DNA of 64,000 nucleotides, from NCBI RefSeq assembly GCF_001447195.1, contig NZ_LFRI01000516.1, forward strand, positions 149,719 to 213,718, read 5' to 3'. Position numbers and translations under genes: made by a program. The stretch is from Aquabacterium parvum. GTDB taxonomy: Bacteria; Pseudomonadota; Gammaproteobacteria; Burkholderiales; Burkholderiaceae_C. This document shows, piece by piece, positions 8,065-17,298 of the stretch. Each line of letters opens with the position of its first letter. Positions within the stretch are counted from its first letter, which is position 1. The notes below the pieces were generated by a model. The model was not told the DNA's origin. It made no database searches and saw nothing but the letters and a program-made list of their open reading frames with translations.

Positions 8065-9165
8065 TCATTCGCCTAGCAGCCAGCGCTGAAATGGCTTGGG
8101 CAAGGCTTTCTCGCCCTGCGCCAGCGCAGACAAGCTCACCCATTGGCCCTCGCCGAGCAGCGGCTCGGACACACGCGACATCACTCGCCTCACATCGCCT
8201 TCTTGCGCCACGCTCGCCTGCGCGCGGGCCAAGTGCAAGCGCCAATCAAGGTGGGTGAGCACGTGCGTGACTGGGGGCTGAAGTTCAGCTGGATGCGGCC
8301 AGGCTGCCTTGAAATCGACCTCCGAGGCAAACATGGGCAAGGTCCACAAACCGGACCAGATGCCGGTGTGCGGCCGCTGAACCAGCCAGACCGCATCGTC
8401 CTTTTGCAGCCAAAGGCACCAGTTCTCACGCTGGCTGCGCTTGAGCTTCTTGGTTTTGACAGGCAGGCGCTCGGGCTCACCCTGTTTGCGCCCTTCACAC
8501 AGGTCTGACCATGGGCACGTCAGGCAGGCCGGTTGGCGCGGCGTGCACAGCGTTGCACCCAAGTCCATCAGGCCCTGGGTGTAAGGCACCATGTCAGCTG
8601 GCTGGACAGGCACCAGCGCCTGAGCCGCCTCGGTGAGCGCACGCTCATGCGCTCGCACGGAAAGATCGCCCTCCCAGCCCAGCACGCGGCTGAGCACCCG
8701 CCTCACGTTGCCATCCATGATGGAGATGCGCTCACCAAAGCAGAAGGCCGCAATGGCCGCCGCCGTCGATGGCCCGATGCCCGGCAACTGCTGCAAGGCA
8801 ACCGCGTGGACAGGGAAGCTGCCAGCGTGCGCGTCCCGAATCACCTGGGCACAACGGTGCAGGTTGCGTGCTCGGCTGTAGTAGCCAAGCCCACTCCAGA
8901 GGGTCAACACCTCGTCGAGCTCCGCATTGGCCAGCGCCACCACCGACGGAAACCTCGTCAAGAAGCGCTCGTAGTAACCCAGGACCGTGCTGACCTGCGT
9001 CTGCTGCAACATGATCTCCGACAGCCAAACGCGGTACGGGTCGCGCGTTTGCTGCCAAGGCAGGTGGTGCCTGCCTTGCGTGCGCTGCCAGGCCACGAGG
9101 CGATCCGGCAGGTCGGGGTGCAGTCGTTTGGCCCTGCCCATCAAGGCGGCCGCGTCAGGTTCCAT
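8065..9165 (-). CDS. mutY: A/G-specific adenine glycosylase
   Basis: Removes adenine mispaired with 8-oxoguanine; partner of MutM in the GO system. 366 aa from the ATG at 9165 (a GTG three bases upstream is less likely). The catalytic Glu is residue 50 in WLSEIMLQQTQV, the helix-hairpin-helix is LPGIGPSTAAAIAAF, and the catalytic Asp151 lies in IMDGNVRRVL. The 4Fe-4S cluster has the exact spacing C-x6-C-x2-C-x5-C in CTPRQPACLTCPWSDLC. The C-terminal ~130 residues form the NUDIX-like domain that reads 8-oxoguanine, with TGIWSGLWTLP. It starts about 30 bp behind the dynamin-like gene on the same strand and may be co-transcribed with it. Confidence 0.95.
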   Translation of the reverse strand: MEPDAAALMGRAKRLHPDLPDRLVAWQRTQGRHHLPWQQTRDPYRVWLSEIMLQQTQVSTVLGYYERFLTRFPSVVALANAELDEVLTLWSGLGYYSRARNLHRCAQVIRDAHAGSFPVHAVALQQLPGIGPSTAAAIAAFCFGERISIMDGNVRRVLSRVLGWEGDLSVRAHERALTEAAQALVPVQPADMVPYTQGLMDLGATLCTPRQPACLTCPWSDLCEGRKQGEPERLPVKTKKLKRSQRENWCLWLQKDDAVWLVQRPHTGIWSGLWTLPMFASEVDFKAAWPHPAELQPPVTHVLTHLDWRLHLARAQASVAQEGDVRRVMSRVSEPLLGEGQWVSLSALAQGEKALPKPFQRWLLGE

Positions 9166-9196
9166 CACAGCTCAAGCAAACAAGCAACGGCAAGAC

Positions 9197-11230
9197 TCAG
9201 GCTGTCTCTCCAGCAGCCGGCACATCACTCACCTGCCCCAGGTTGAGGTCCAACGAAAGCGCCTCGATCGCCGCAGCGCTGGGTTGAGGCACCTGGGCCA
9301 CGTCGGCCTGCGCGCTGGGGTCGGCCATCTCACCGAGCTGATCCATCAGCGTTTGCAGGCGAGTCTGCAACTGCAGCACACGCTCATCTTGCGCTTGCAC
9401 TTCCTGCAGACGGGTGTCGAGTTCGTTCGAGGCCGACTGGATTCGATCAAGCGACTCGTAACGGCGCTTGAAGTTGCGACGACGCTCGCGCAACTGGCTG
9501 TCGACCTGGGCCGAAGCCGTCTTGTTCCACAGCTCGATGTCGTTGCTGATGGTCTCGAAGACCACGCGCAGACGCGAGATCAGCATGCGGCGGAACTGCT
9601 CCTGAAAGCCAGGCTGCGCCAAGCGGAAGGCCTGGCTCAGCCCCAGGTACTGCACGTAGTTGCGCTCGATGAGGTTGAGGTCATCGGTGTACTTGCGCAC
9701 ATCCAGCGGCACATCGGCCACCAGGCTGAAGCCGAACTCGGCGTTCAGGCGCGAGAACGAAGCCACCAGCATCGCGTGGATCTCGTCGTTGCGCTGCTGC
9801 GCCTGCTCGATGAGCTCACGCAGGCGGGCACACAGATCGACGAAGGCTTTGCGGGCCCCAAGGGGCAACCAGGAGCCACCCAGCACCTGCTGCAGCACGT
9901 CGACTTCTTGACGCAAGCGCTCGGAAGACAGGTCATGCAACATGCTGCGCAGCATGCGCGCGTGGATGCTGCGCATGGCGTGCAGGCGTGCGGTGCACTG
10001 CTCGAACTCGGCCGCCTCGGCCTGCACCCGCTGGATCATCAGCTGGACCTTGCCCGAGCTCTTGCCGCGCAGGCCACGCAATTCGTGCAGCTGGTCGGCA
10101 TGCAGGCGCCGCATTTCACCGAAGCGACGCGTGAGCTGCTGCTGGAACTGTTGGGCCCCCGACCACGAGGCCTGGGCCAGGTTGTCTCGGCGCCTGGGCA
10201 GCAAACCTTCGGACAGGGCGTGCTCGAAAGATTCCAGGCGACTCTGAACCAAACCTTGCGCGTCACCCGTCAGGCGGGCCGCAAGGGCCTGGCGCGCAGA
10301 AATCGGGAACACGTTCTCCGTCGGGATCTCGAGGGTCTGGGCAACGCTTGCGCACTGGCGGGTGATGACCTGCTGCACCTGTTCGGGCGTGCTCAGCGGG
10401 TCGGCCAGCGTGTCGATCTTGTTGAGCACCACGTAGCGGGCCAGTGCCGGACCACTGAGGTGGTCGCGCCAGATGTCGAGGTCTGACTTGGTCACGCCCG
10501 TGTCGGCCCCCAGGATGAACACCGTGGCGTGAGCCTGGGGCAGCAGGCCCAGCGTCAGTTCAGGCTCGGTGCCGATGGCGTTGAGCCCGGGGGTGTCGAG
10601 CACCACCAACCCTCGCTTGAGCAGCGGATGAGGCAGGTTGATGCGCGCGTGACGCCACACCGGCACCTCGACCTGGCCATCGGCAGACAAGGGCGGGTTG
10701 TCTGTGGGGCGCTCAGCGTCCCAGAAGCCCAGTGCCGTGGCCTCTTCGGGCGAAACCATGCGGGTGCGCATGACTTCTGCCAGGGCCTTGGCCATTTCAT
10801 CGGGGTTGGCCAGGTCCAGCACATGCCAGGTCCAGGCCTTGGGCTGCACACGGTACTCGGCCAGCGACGTGGCTTCCAGCCGCGTCTCGATGGGCAGCAA
10901 CGACAGGCCCACCGGGTCTTCTGCGTCATACCCCAGCTCAACCGGGCACATGGTGGTGCGCCCAGCCGAAGCAGGCATCATGCGACGCCCTTTGTCAGAA
11001 AAGAAGATGGCGTTGATGAGCTCGGACTTGCCGCGAGAGAACTCGGCCACGAAGGCCACCATGAGCTTCTCGCCAGACAGCCTGCGGCGCATGGCCTCGA
11101 ACCACTCCGCCGAGCCATCGTCGAGCAAATCGTGCTCACGCGCGAAGCGGGCCAGCGCGGCCAACCGGGCATCGGTTTCGAGGCGCCATTGACCAAAGGC
11201 GTCAAGGTGGCTGGCGAATGTCGGCTTCAT
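9197..11230 (-). CDS. Dynamin-like GTPase
   Basis: 677 aa from the ATG at 11230; an upstream codon at 11263 would add a poor tail. The N-terminal dynamin GTPase domain has P-loop AEFSRGKS (residues 62-69, with Ala replacing the usual first Gly), switch II DTPGLNAIGTEPELT and G4 NKID. The C-terminal half is helical and Gln/Arg/Glu-rich, including a long predicted coiled coil (LDTRLQEVQAQDERVLQLQT) near residue 630. Bacterial relatives remodel or stabilise membranes; the role of this one is not established. It sits between mutM and mutY on the same strand, an arrangement I believe recurs in Burkholderiales. No membrane segment is seen. Confidence 0.85.
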   Translation of the reverse strand: MKPTFASHLDAFGQWRLETDARLAALARFAREHDLLDDGSAEWFEAMRRRLSGEKLMVAFVAEFSRGKSELINAIFFSDKGRRMMPASAGRTTMCPVELGYDAEDPVGLSLLPIETRLEATSLAEYRVQPKAWTWHVLDLANPDEMAKALAEVMRTRMVSPEEATALGFWDAERPTDNPPLSADGQVEVPVWRHARINLPHPLLKRGLVVLDTPGLNAIGTEPELTLGLLPQAHATVFILGADTGVTKSDLDIWRDHLSGPALARYVVLNKIDTLADPLSTPEQVQQVITRQCASVAQTLEIPTENVFPISARQALAARLTGDAQGLVQSRLESFEHALSEGLLPRRRDNLAQASWSGAQQFQQQLTRRFGEMRRLHADQLHELRGLRGKSSGKVQLMIQRVQAEAAEFEQCTARLHAMRSIHARMLRSMLHDLSSERLRQEVDVLQQVLGGSWLPLGARKAFVDLCARLRELIEQAQQRNDEIHAMLVASFSRLNAEFGFSLVADVPLDVRKYTDDLNLIERNYVQYLGLSQAFRLAQPGFQEQFRRMLISRLRVVFETISNDIELWNKTASAQVDSQLRERRRNFKRRYESLDRIQSASNELDTRLQEVQAQDERVLQLQTRLQTLMDQLGEMADPSAQADVAQVPQPSAAAIEALSLDLNLGQVSDVPAAGETA

Positions 11231-11302
11231 GTGGTTGATCCTAGCGCATGGAACACCGCCCATTGCATCTGGTGCAAGCGAGTTTGGGACAAAAGGTACA
11301 TC

Positions 11303-11331
11303 GTTATCGGCAGATGGCAGCCGATGCCCAA
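11303..11331 (-). promoter_or_regulatory. Candidate sigma-70 promoter for the dynamin-like gene
   Basis: On the minus strand, TTGGGC (11331-11326), a 17-bp spacer and GATAAC (11308-11303) lie about 75 bp upstream of the ATG at 11230, in the gap downstream of mutM. The -35 matches consensus at 4 of 6 positions and the -10 at 4 of 6, so this is a candidate only. Confidence 0.35.
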
Positions 11332-11371
11332 TCGATTAATGCCCCGAAGCTGAGTCCAACTTCACGCCAAC

Positions 11372-12202
11372 TCACCGGCGCTGACAGGTGCCGCAAAAGA
11401 AGGTCGAACGCTGGGCTTGCACGATGCGCCTGACGGGCGAGCCACAGGACCTGCAAGCCTGCCCCTCCCGGCCGTAAACCTGGGTCGCCAACTGAAAATG
11501 CCCCTGGCTCCCATGGGCGTCGCGGAAGTCACGCAAGCTGGAGCCACCTTGCTCGATGGCCTCGGCCAGCACGGCTTTGACTTCCTGGAGCAAGCGGGCC
11601 GCTCGCGGCCGGCTCAGCTTGCCAGCCTGCAGGCGAGGGTCGATGCCCGCGCGAAACAAGGCCTCGCAAGCGTAGATGTTGCCCGCACCCACCACGATGT
11701 CTCCAGCCAGCAAGGCCTGCTTGATCGCGACCCGCTTGCCCACCAGCGCGGCATGAAAGTGCGCCACGTCGAGCGCCGCATCGAATGGCTCCAGGCCCAG
11801 GCCCGCCAGCAGCCGGGCAGGCAGCCCATCCTGCAGCGACGCGCCCCAGATCACCGCCCCGAAGCGGCGCGGATCGGTCAGCCTGAGCACACCACGGTTG
11901 GTGTTGAGCTCGAAATGATCGTGCGGCCCAGGCTCGCCAGGCGACCACTTGAAAGCCAGCGAGCCCGACATGCCGAGGTGGATCAGCAGCCCGCCCGAGC
12001 GATCGGCAGGAAGCACCAGAGGCAGCCAAAGGTACTTGCCTCGGCGCACCACCTCACCCACCACACCGCCTCGCAACTCGTCCACGTCCAGCCCGAGGGG
12101 CCAACGCAGCGGCTTGCCCAATTGAGCAGACAACACCTCGGCACCAAAGATGCGTTGCGCAAAACTGCGACGGGTGACCTCGACTTCCGGGAGCTCTGGC
12201 AT
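11372..12202 (-). CDS. mutM: Formamidopyrimidine-DNA glycosylase
   Basis: Excises 8-oxoguanine and formamidopyrimidines with beta,delta-elimination. 276 aa from the ATG at 12202. The mature N-terminus [11 protein letters not shown] carries catalytic Pro1 and Glu2. GKYLWLPL supplies the conserved Lys, HLGMSGSL and [10 protein letters not shown] follow, and [18 protein letters not shown] contains the helix-two-turn-helix. The C-terminal zinc finger is CRSCG through FFCGTC (four Cys). A longer frame reaching 12292 lacks similarity and would displace the catalytic Pro, so it is rejected. The gene is divergent from the TPR gene and first in the minus-strand series mutM, dynamin-like, mutY. Confidence 0.96.
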   Translation of the reverse strand: MPELPEVEVTRRSFAQRIFGAEVLSAQLGKPLRWPLGLDVDELRGGVVGEVVRRGKYLWLPLVLPADRSGGLLIHLGMSGSLAFKWSPGEPGPHDHFELNTNRGVLRLTDPRRFGAVIWGASLQDGLPARLLAGLGLEPFDAALDVAHFHAALVGKRVAIKQALLAGDIVVGAGNIYACEALFRAGIDPRLQAGKLSRPRAARLLQEVKAVLAEAIEQGGSSLRDFRDAHGSQGHFQLATQVYGREGQACRSCGSPVRRIVQAQRSTFFCGTCQRR

Positions 12203-12299
12203 GGGCGGGATCATAAAAGCTCGGTAAAGGCCCGACAGGCCCGATGTGGAATCGAGGGCACAGACCCACCTCGACCGCACGCACCCGTTCATCCATCCC

Positions 12300-12305
12300 T
12301 AGAAT
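12300..12305 (+). promoter_or_regulatory. Candidate -10 element (TAGAAT) for the TPR-lolB-ispE operon
   Basis: TAGAAT lies 23 bp ahead of the ATG at 12329, in the 126-bp divergent gap with mutM. No good -35 is visible at 16-18 bp. The same hexamer is the -10 of the much better promoter upstream of tRNA-Gln in this window. Confidence 0.3.
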
Positions 12306-12328
12306 GGCGCGAGCACCCTGGAGATTGC

Positions 12329-14230
12329 ATGCTGCGTTCTGCGTTCCGCCCCATCAGCAACACCGCCCAAGCAGGCAACCACCCATCGGCACGGCCCGAG
12401 CGGGCCCTCGAGGCCAAGGGCCCACGACCCAAGCTCAAAAAGGGCGGACATCGCCCAACCCTGGCATGGATTGGGCTGAATCTGCTGATCGGAACCGCGC
12501 TCGCCGCCCCCATGCAGCCTCGCCAGGGCTGGCAGCAAACACTGGCGCAAGCCTCCCCCGCCGCGCCCCCAGCGCAGCCGGCCTCGCCTCCTGCTGCAAC
12601 CACCCCTCCCACCCGCTCGGCGATGGACGCCAACCTGTTCTTCCAGGTGTTGGTCGCCGAGATCCAGGCCAACAGCGGTGACCCGGGTTCCGCCTACCAG
12701 ATCTACCTCGAGGCCGCACGACGTCTGCAAAACGGTCAGCTCTACCAACGCTCTGTGGAGGTCGCTCTGCGTGCTCGCGCCGGCGAACAAGCCCTGACCG
12801 CGGCCAAGGCTTGGCGCCAAGCCCTGCCCCAATCTCGAGACGCAGCAGAGTTCAACACCCAAATCCTCATCGCCTTGGGTCGGAGCAAGGAACTGGCAGC
12901 TCCTTTGCGCGCGCTCATCCAGCTCACACCGACCGAGCAACAAGCCCAACTGATGGCCAGCTTGCCGCGCAGCCTGGCACGCCTGCAAGACCGGGTGGCA
13001 GCCGCCCGGGTGATCGACGAAGCCACGCAGCCCTGGCGCAGCGCGCCCATGGAATCGGCCGCGGCCTGGGCCGCCAGCGCAGAAGCGTGGCTGATGGCCG
13101 GCCGCACTGACACCGCCATGGATGCCGCACGCCAAGCCTTGAAGCTCGACCCCGGCCAGCTCGGTGCCCAGTTGGTGGCCACCGACCTCATCGGCCAGCA
13201 AGCCGACGCCGAGGCCCTGGTCAAGTCACAGCTGACCCGCCAGGATGCCCCCCCGGTGCTGCGCCTGGCCTACGCTCGCAAACTGGCCACCGCCCAGCGT
13301 TACGCGGAATCTGCCGAGCAACTCGAAACCCTGATCGCCGCGCAACCCGATCAGGACAGCCACCGCGTGCTGCTCGCCGCCATCCGACTGGAGATGCGGC
13401 AGGTCGACGCTGCCGAGGCCGTCATCAAGCCCGTTTTGCAAAGAACCACCACCCCACCCAGCAAGGACCACGAACAGGCCTTCCTGCTGATGGCCCAGGT
13501 GGCAGACCGCCGCAACCAGACCGCAGAAGCCTTGCGCTGGTTGGACAAGGCCGACACCAAGCACGAAAAGCTCGCGGTTCAGAGCCAGAAGGCCCGATTG
13601 CTGGCCTCACAAGGCAAGCTGACCGAGGCTCGCAACAACCTGCGCAAGCTGCCCGAAACCGAAGCCCGCGACGGCATCCTGAAGATCCAGACCGAAGCTC
13701 AACTGTTGCGCGAACTCAAGCAATGGCGCGAGGCCTGGAACGTGCTGGAGCAGGGATCTCAGCGTTTCCCGGAGGACCCCGACCTGCTCTACGACCAGGC
13801 CATGGTTGCCGAAAAGCTCCAACGTTTTGAAGACCTGGAAAAGCTGTTGCGCAAGGTCATCGCCCTCGCCCCCGACAACGCAGGCGCTTACAACGCACTG
13901 GGCTACAGCTTCGCAGATCGCAACATCAACCTGCCAGAGGCGCGCAAACTCATCGAACAGGCCCTGGCCCTGCGCCCGAACGATGCGTACATCGTGGACA
14001 GCCTCGCGTGGGTCGCCTTCCGAGAGGGCAAGCTTGACGAAGCCCGGCAGCTGCTGAGCCAGGCTTATGCCAGCCGCCAGGATGCCGAAATCGCCGCGCA
14101 CCTGGGCGAAGTGCTGTGGCTTCAGGGCGACCGCGAGGGTGCAATGAAGCGCTGGCGCGAAGGTTTGGCCATCGACAAAAACAACGAGACCCTGAAAGAA
14201 ACGGTGCAGCGATTCGGGGTTCAACCGTGA
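12329..14230 (+). CDS. Secreted tetratricopeptide-repeat protein encoded ahead of lolB
   Basis: 633 aa. A basic N-terminus (~37 residues) leads into a hydrophobic export signal near residues 43-60 (LAWIGLNLLIGTALAAP), then a Pro/Ala-rich linker, then TPR helices through to the end. Clear repeat units occur late, for example PDNAGAYNALGYSFADRN and PNDAYIVDSLAWVAFREGKL. It is probably a periplasmic or membrane-anchored scaffold. Homologues beside lolB are common in betaproteobacteria but poorly characterised. The ATG at 12329 has a GGAG 5 bp upstream; the frame stays open far upstream only because it runs antisense through mutM. The stop overlaps the GTG start of lolB (GTGA), suggesting translational coupling with the lipoprotein-sorting gene. 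Confidence 0.85.
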   Translation: MLRSAFRPISNTAQAGNHPSARPERALEAKGPRPKLKKGGHRPTLAWIGLNLLIGTALAAPMQPRQGWQQTLAQASPAAPPAQPASPPAATTPPTRSAMDANLFFQVLVAEIQANSGDPGSAYQIYLEAARRLQNGQLYQRSVEVALRARAGEQALTAAKAWRQALPQSRDAAEFNTQILIALGRSKELAAPLRALIQLTPTEQQAQLMASLPRSLARLQDRVAAARVIDEATQPWRSAPMESAAAWAASAEAWLMAGRTDTAMDAARQALKLDPGQLGAQLVATDLIGQQADAEALVKSQLTRQDAPPVLRLAYARKLATAQRYAESAEQLETLIAAQPDQDSHRVLLAAIRLEMRQVDAAEAVIKPVLQRTTTPPSKDHEQAFLLMAQVADRRNQTAEALRWLDKADTKHEKLAVQSQKARLLASQGKLTEARNNLRKLPETEARDGILKIQTEAQLLRELKQWREAWNVLEQGSQRFPEDPDLLYDQAMVAEKLQRFEDLEKLLRKVIALAPDNAGAYNALGYSFADRNINLPEARKLIEQALALRPNDAYIVDSLAWVAFREGKLDEARQLLSQAYASRQDAEIAAHLGEVLWLQGDREGAMKRWREGLAIDKNNETLKETVQRFGVQP

Positions 14231-14883
14231 CAGGCGCAAACCGCGGGCTGCGCCGCCGGGCCTGGCTGCTGAGCGCCCTGGCGAGCACCTGCCTTGCGAT
14301 CGCTTGTGCACCCGCACCCATCACACCGTTGCCACCGGTCGCACAGGACGGCGCACGCCTCGGTGACCCTGTGCGGCCTGACACGCCTCCACCGAAGCCC
14401 AGCACCTCGGTGGACACCACCATGGCGCTGCAAGGCCAGATGGGCATCAAGCTCGGCGCCTGGCAGGACGAGCCTGCGAAAGGCATGAGCTTCGGCTTCT
14501 TCTTTCAGGGGCAAGTCGAACGCGGCAGCCTGGCGCTCATGACACCGCTGGGCAGCCAAGTCGCCCAGATCGACTGGACGCCCACCGCCGCCACCCTTCG
14601 CCGCGTCGGACCCGGAGGTGGAGAGGACCTGCGCCGAGGCGGCATCGAGGAGCTGGCCGAAGCCGCCTTGGGCGAGGCGCTGCCCCTTCAGACCCTGGTG
14701 CACTGGATGCAGGGGCGCCCCGATCCAGCGCTGCCTCACACCCCCAAAACCGAGGCAGGCCTGTTTGAACAAAGAGGCTGGCTCATCGACACGCGCGAAC
14801 GTGCCCAAGGCCGCATCCTCGCCACGCGCCACGGCCGCCCCGGCTTGCGCGATGCTCGCATTTCGATGCGACTGGATCCCTGA
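14227..14883 (+). CDS. lolB: Outer-membrane lipoprotein LolB
   Basis: Receives lipoproteins from LolA and inserts them into the outer membrane. 218 aa from a GTG that overlaps the stop of the TPR gene. The N-terminus has Arg residues, a hydrophobic core and a lipobox AIAC (Cys near residue 23). The body shows the LolB pattern: MALQGQMGIKLGAW, then FGFFFQGQVERGSLALMTPLG, then QTLVHWMQGRPDPALP in place of the E. coli LxxWxxG motif, and an end with ARISMRLDP. The assignment is supported by position directly before ispE, the usual lolB-ispE-tRNA-Gln-prs order. Confidence 0.88.
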   Translation: MTGANRGLRRRAWLLSALASTCLAIACAPAPITPLPPVAQDGARLGDPVRPDTPPPKPSTSVDTTMALQGQMGIKLGAWQDEPAKGMSFGFFFQGQVERGSLALMTPLGSQVAQIDWTPTAATLRRVGPGGGEDLRRGGIEELAEAALGEALPLQTLVHWMQGRPDPALPHTPKTEAGLFEQRGWLIDTRERAQGRILATRHGRPGLRDARISMRLDP

Positions 14884-14894
14884 CCCCACACGAC

Positions 14895-15857
14895 ATGCCC
14901 AGCCTCCATGACCTGGCAGCACCTGCCAAGATCAACCTGTTCCTGCATGTCACCGGCAAACGACATGACGGATATCACCTGCTTCAGTCCGTCTTCGTGC
15001 TGCTGGACTGGCATGACACCTTGCACATCGAGACCCGCGAAGACGGCCGCATCATCCGGCATGACATCAACGTCCCGCTGCCCGCCGACGACCTGTGTGT
15101 GCGGGCCGCCCGCCTGCTGCAAGCAGAAGGCGGCACCCAGCGCGGCTGCGACATCCACATCGAAAAATCATTGCCGTGGGGCGCCGGGCTGGGCGGCGGC
15201 AGCTCGGACGCCGCGACCGTTCTGCTGGCACTCAACCGACTTTGGGGCCTGAACTGGTCAGCACAACGCCTCGAAGCCCTTGCCGTCAAGCTCGGTGCAG
15301 ACGTGCCCTTCTTCGTGCGAGGCCGCAACGCCTGGGTCGAAGGCATCGGCGAGCAGATCACCCCCATCGAGCTGCCACCCGAGGTGTTTGACACACCACT
15401 TGCGCTGCTCAAGCCCCCTGTTGCCATCCCAACCTCGGCGATTTTCGGCAGCCCTTTGCTCAAACGCGGCACAGAGCACGCTATACTTGCCGCCTTTCTT
15501 GCAGCGCCAAAGCGCTTTGGTCGAAATGACCTGCAGGAGCCCGCCGAAGCCTGGCGCGAGACCGAGCTCCCACCTGCTGGGGATGCCAACGGCCTCAGGC
15601 CCGAAGCGAGCGACGGCAGGCAGGTCAGCCAAGCTTTGAGCGCCATGCAGAACCGCTTCGGCAACAGCCGGATGACCGGTTCGGGCAGCACGGTGTTTTC
15701 ATGGGTCACCCCTGAGCAGACGCCCCACCCCGAGCAGGTCCTTCAGGCGCTTGGGGCGAGCCTGCATGGAGGCCACTGGGTCGGTCGCGTCTGTCGCGTG
15801 TTGCCGTGTCACCCTTTGCTTCACCTGATTGGCAGCGATGCAGCCAAACAGCGATGA
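14895..15857 (+). CDS. ispE: 4-diphosphocytidyl-2-C-methyl-D-erythritol kinase
   Basis: GHMP kinase of the non-mevalonate isoprenoid pathway. 320 aa, longer than the 283 of E. coli. Motif 1 PAKINLFLHVTGKRHDGYH starts near residue 10, the ATP loop is LPWGAGLGGGSSDAATVLLA (~97-116), and motif 3 is NSRMTGSGSTVFSW (~257-270). Between FGRNDLQEPAEA and the stretch before motif 3 there is an extra hydrophilic segment of roughly 20-25 residues (ELPPAGDANGLRPEASDGRQ), and the C-terminus is extended by about 15 residues. Neither touches the catalytic motifs, so the enzyme should be active. It starts 11 bp behind lolB. Confidence 0.93.
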   Translation: MPSLHDLAAPAKINLFLHVTGKRHDGYHLLQSVFVLLDWHDTLHIETREDGRIIRHDINVPLPADDLCVRAARLLQAEGGTQRGCDIHIEKSLPWGAGLGGGSSDAATVLLALNRLWGLNWSAQRLEALAVKLGADVPFFVRGRNAWVEGIGEQITPIELPPEVFDTPLALLKPPVAIPTSAIFGSPLLKRGTEHAILAAFLAAPKRFGRNDLQEPAEAWRETELPPAGDANGLRPEASDGRQVSQALSAMQNRFGNSRMTGSGSTVFSWVTPEQTPHPEQVLQALGASLHGGHWVGRVCRVLPCHPLLHLIGSDAAKQR

Positions 15858-15879
15858 AGCGAAGCAAAAACACAACAAC

Positions 15880-15909
15880 TTGCAATCGCAGTCAAAAACG
15901 GGCTAGAAT
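15880..15909 (+). promoter_or_regulatory. Sigma-70 promoter of tRNA-Gln
   Basis: TTGCAA (15880-15885), 18-bp spacer, TAGAAT (15904-15909). The spacing is right and both hexamers match 5 of 6. A small hairpin CTCTC-GTCAA-GAGAG (15916-15930) starts near the expected transcript 5' end, and the tRNA begins 75 bp after the -10. Confidence 0.65.
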
Positions 15910-15984
15910 GTGAGTCTCTCGTCAAGAGAGCAGATTACAAGGTTGCAAGACGCAAGGCTTCGGCCAGTGACTTGAGACCTGTGT

Positions 15985-16061
15985 AGGGGAATCGCCAAGT
16001 TGGTTAAGGCATCGGATTTTGATTCCGACATACGAGGGTTCGAATCCTTCTTCCCCTGCCA
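15985..16061 (+). tRNA. tRNA-Gln (anticodon TTG)
   Basis: 77-nt cloverleaf including an encoded CCA. Acceptor stem AGGGGAA/TTCCCCT with discriminator G; D stem GCC/GGC; anticodon stem TCGGA/TCCGA around the loop TTTTGAT, giving anticodon TTG at 16019-16021 (reads CAA/CAG); T arm GAGGG-TTCGAAT-CCTTC with one G.T pair. Position between ispE and prs is the standard betaproteobacterial location. Confidence 0.96.
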
Positions 16062-16068
16062 AATTTCC

Positions 16069-16102
16069 AGATGATCAGCGCATCACAGCAAACTGATCAT
16101 CT
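16069..16102 (+). terminator. 10-bp stem-loop behind tRNA-Gln
   Basis: AGATGATCAG (16069-16078) pairs perfectly with CTGATCATCT (16093-16102), loop 14 nt, 7 bp after the tRNA CCA. No T tract follows. It may protect the tRNA 3' end for processing or act as a weak stop before prs. The rest of the 187-bp gap shows no gene. Confidence 0.4.
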
Positions 16103-16248
16103 ACTTGCCCCAAGCCTGCCACCCTCATGGGTGATGTCTGGGCGATGGCCAAGGCAAGCCCTGGTGAACACCAGCTGCGCATGCCGGGCTTCCTCGACGG
16201 GCAAGTGAAGGGCAAGACGTTTTCGCAGCCATCACCGTCACGCCCGCC

Positions 16249-17211
16249 ATGCTTTCCGACACCGTTCTGTTCACTGGCAACGCCAACCCGGCCCTCTCCC
16301 AGGAAATCGCCACCCAGCTCGGCGTTTCACTCGGCAAGGCATCCGTGGGCCGATTCTCCGACGGCGAAACCACCGTCGAGATCCAGCAGAACGTGCGCGG
16401 CCGCGACGTGTTCGTGGTGCAGTCCACCTGCGCCCCGACCAACGACAACCTGATGGAACTGCTGATCATGGCCGACGCGCTCAAGCGCGCTTCCGCCCAG
16501 CGCATCACGGCCGTCATCCCCTATTTCGGCTACGCCCGCCAGGACCGTCGCCCGCGCTCCACCCGCGTGCCGATCTCGGCCCGCGTGGTTGCCAACATGC
16601 TCGAAGCCGTGGGCGTCTCCCGCGTGCTGACCATGGACCTGCACGCCGACCAGATCCAGGGCTTCTTCAACATCCCCGTCGACAACATCTACGCCTCGCC
16701 GGTGCTGCTGTCGGACCTGCAGTCCAAGAACTACAGCGACCTGGTGGTCGTGTCGCCCGACGTGGGCGGCGTGGTGCGCGCTCGCGCCTTGGCCAAGCAG
16801 CTCGGCTGCGACCTGGCCATCATCGACAAGCGTCGCCCGAAGGCCAACGTTTCCGAGGTGATGCACGTCATCGGCGAAATCGAAGGCCGCAACTGCGTGA
16901 TCATGGACGACATGATCGACACCGCCGGCACCCTGGTCAAAGCCGCCGAGGTGCTCAAGGAGCGCGGCGCCAAGAGCGTCTACGCCTACTGCACCCACGC
17001 CGTGTTCTCGGGCCCGGCCATCGAGCGCATCAAGGCCTCGCACCTCGACGAGGTCCTCATCACCAACACCATTCCGCTGAGCGACGCTGCCAAGGGCACG
17101 CCCAAGATCCGCCAGCTCAGCACCGCTTTCCTGTTTGCCGAGACCATCCGTCGCATCACCGACGGCGATTCGGTGACCTCCCTCTTTTCGGAACAGAACA
17201 ACAACTTCTGA
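16249..17211 (+). CDS. prs: Ribose-phosphate pyrophosphokinase
   Basis: Makes PRPP from ribose-5-phosphate and ATP for purine, pyrimidine, His, Trp and NAD synthesis. 320 aa, full length for class I. The flexible ATP loop is [11 protein letters not shown], the metal site [11 protein letters not shown], the ribose-phosphate region VVVSPDVGG, and the PRPP-binding signature [13 protein letters not shown]. The N-terminus [15 protein letters not shown] and RFSDGE are typical. It is followed by rplY after 87 bp. No oddities. Confidence 0.96.
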   Translation: MLSDTVLFTGNANPALSQEIATQLGVSLGKASVGRFSDGETTVEIQQNVRGRDVFVVQSTCAPTNDNLMELLIMADALKRASAQRITAVIPYFGYARQDRRPRSTRVPISARVVANMLEAVGVSRVLTMDLHADQIQGFFNIPVDNIYASPVLLSDLQSKNYSDLVVVSPDVGGVVRARALAKQLGCDLAIIDKRRPKANVSEVMHVIGEIEGRNCVIMDDMIDTAGTLVKAAEVLKERGAKSVYAYCTHAVFSGPAIERIKASHLDEVLITNTIPLSDAAKGTPKIRQLSTAFLFAETIRRITDGDSVTSLFSEQNNNF

Positions 17212-17298
17212 TTCCGAAAATCCCCGGTCGCTTCGGCAACGCAGCGGCCATTTTCCAAGCGCCTGGTCGCGGGCGCTTCACTCAACTGGAGTACTTCC

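Noticed and set aside
11417..12328. N-terminal extension of the TPR protein through the mutM region
   Set aside because: The extension is antisense to mutM and has no similarity. The ATG at 12329 has a ribosome-binding site and a signal sequence follows.
16127..16453. A 108-residue frame between tRNA-Gln and prs
   Set aside because: It overlaps prs in another frame, has no motif, and most of it is the shadow of prs.
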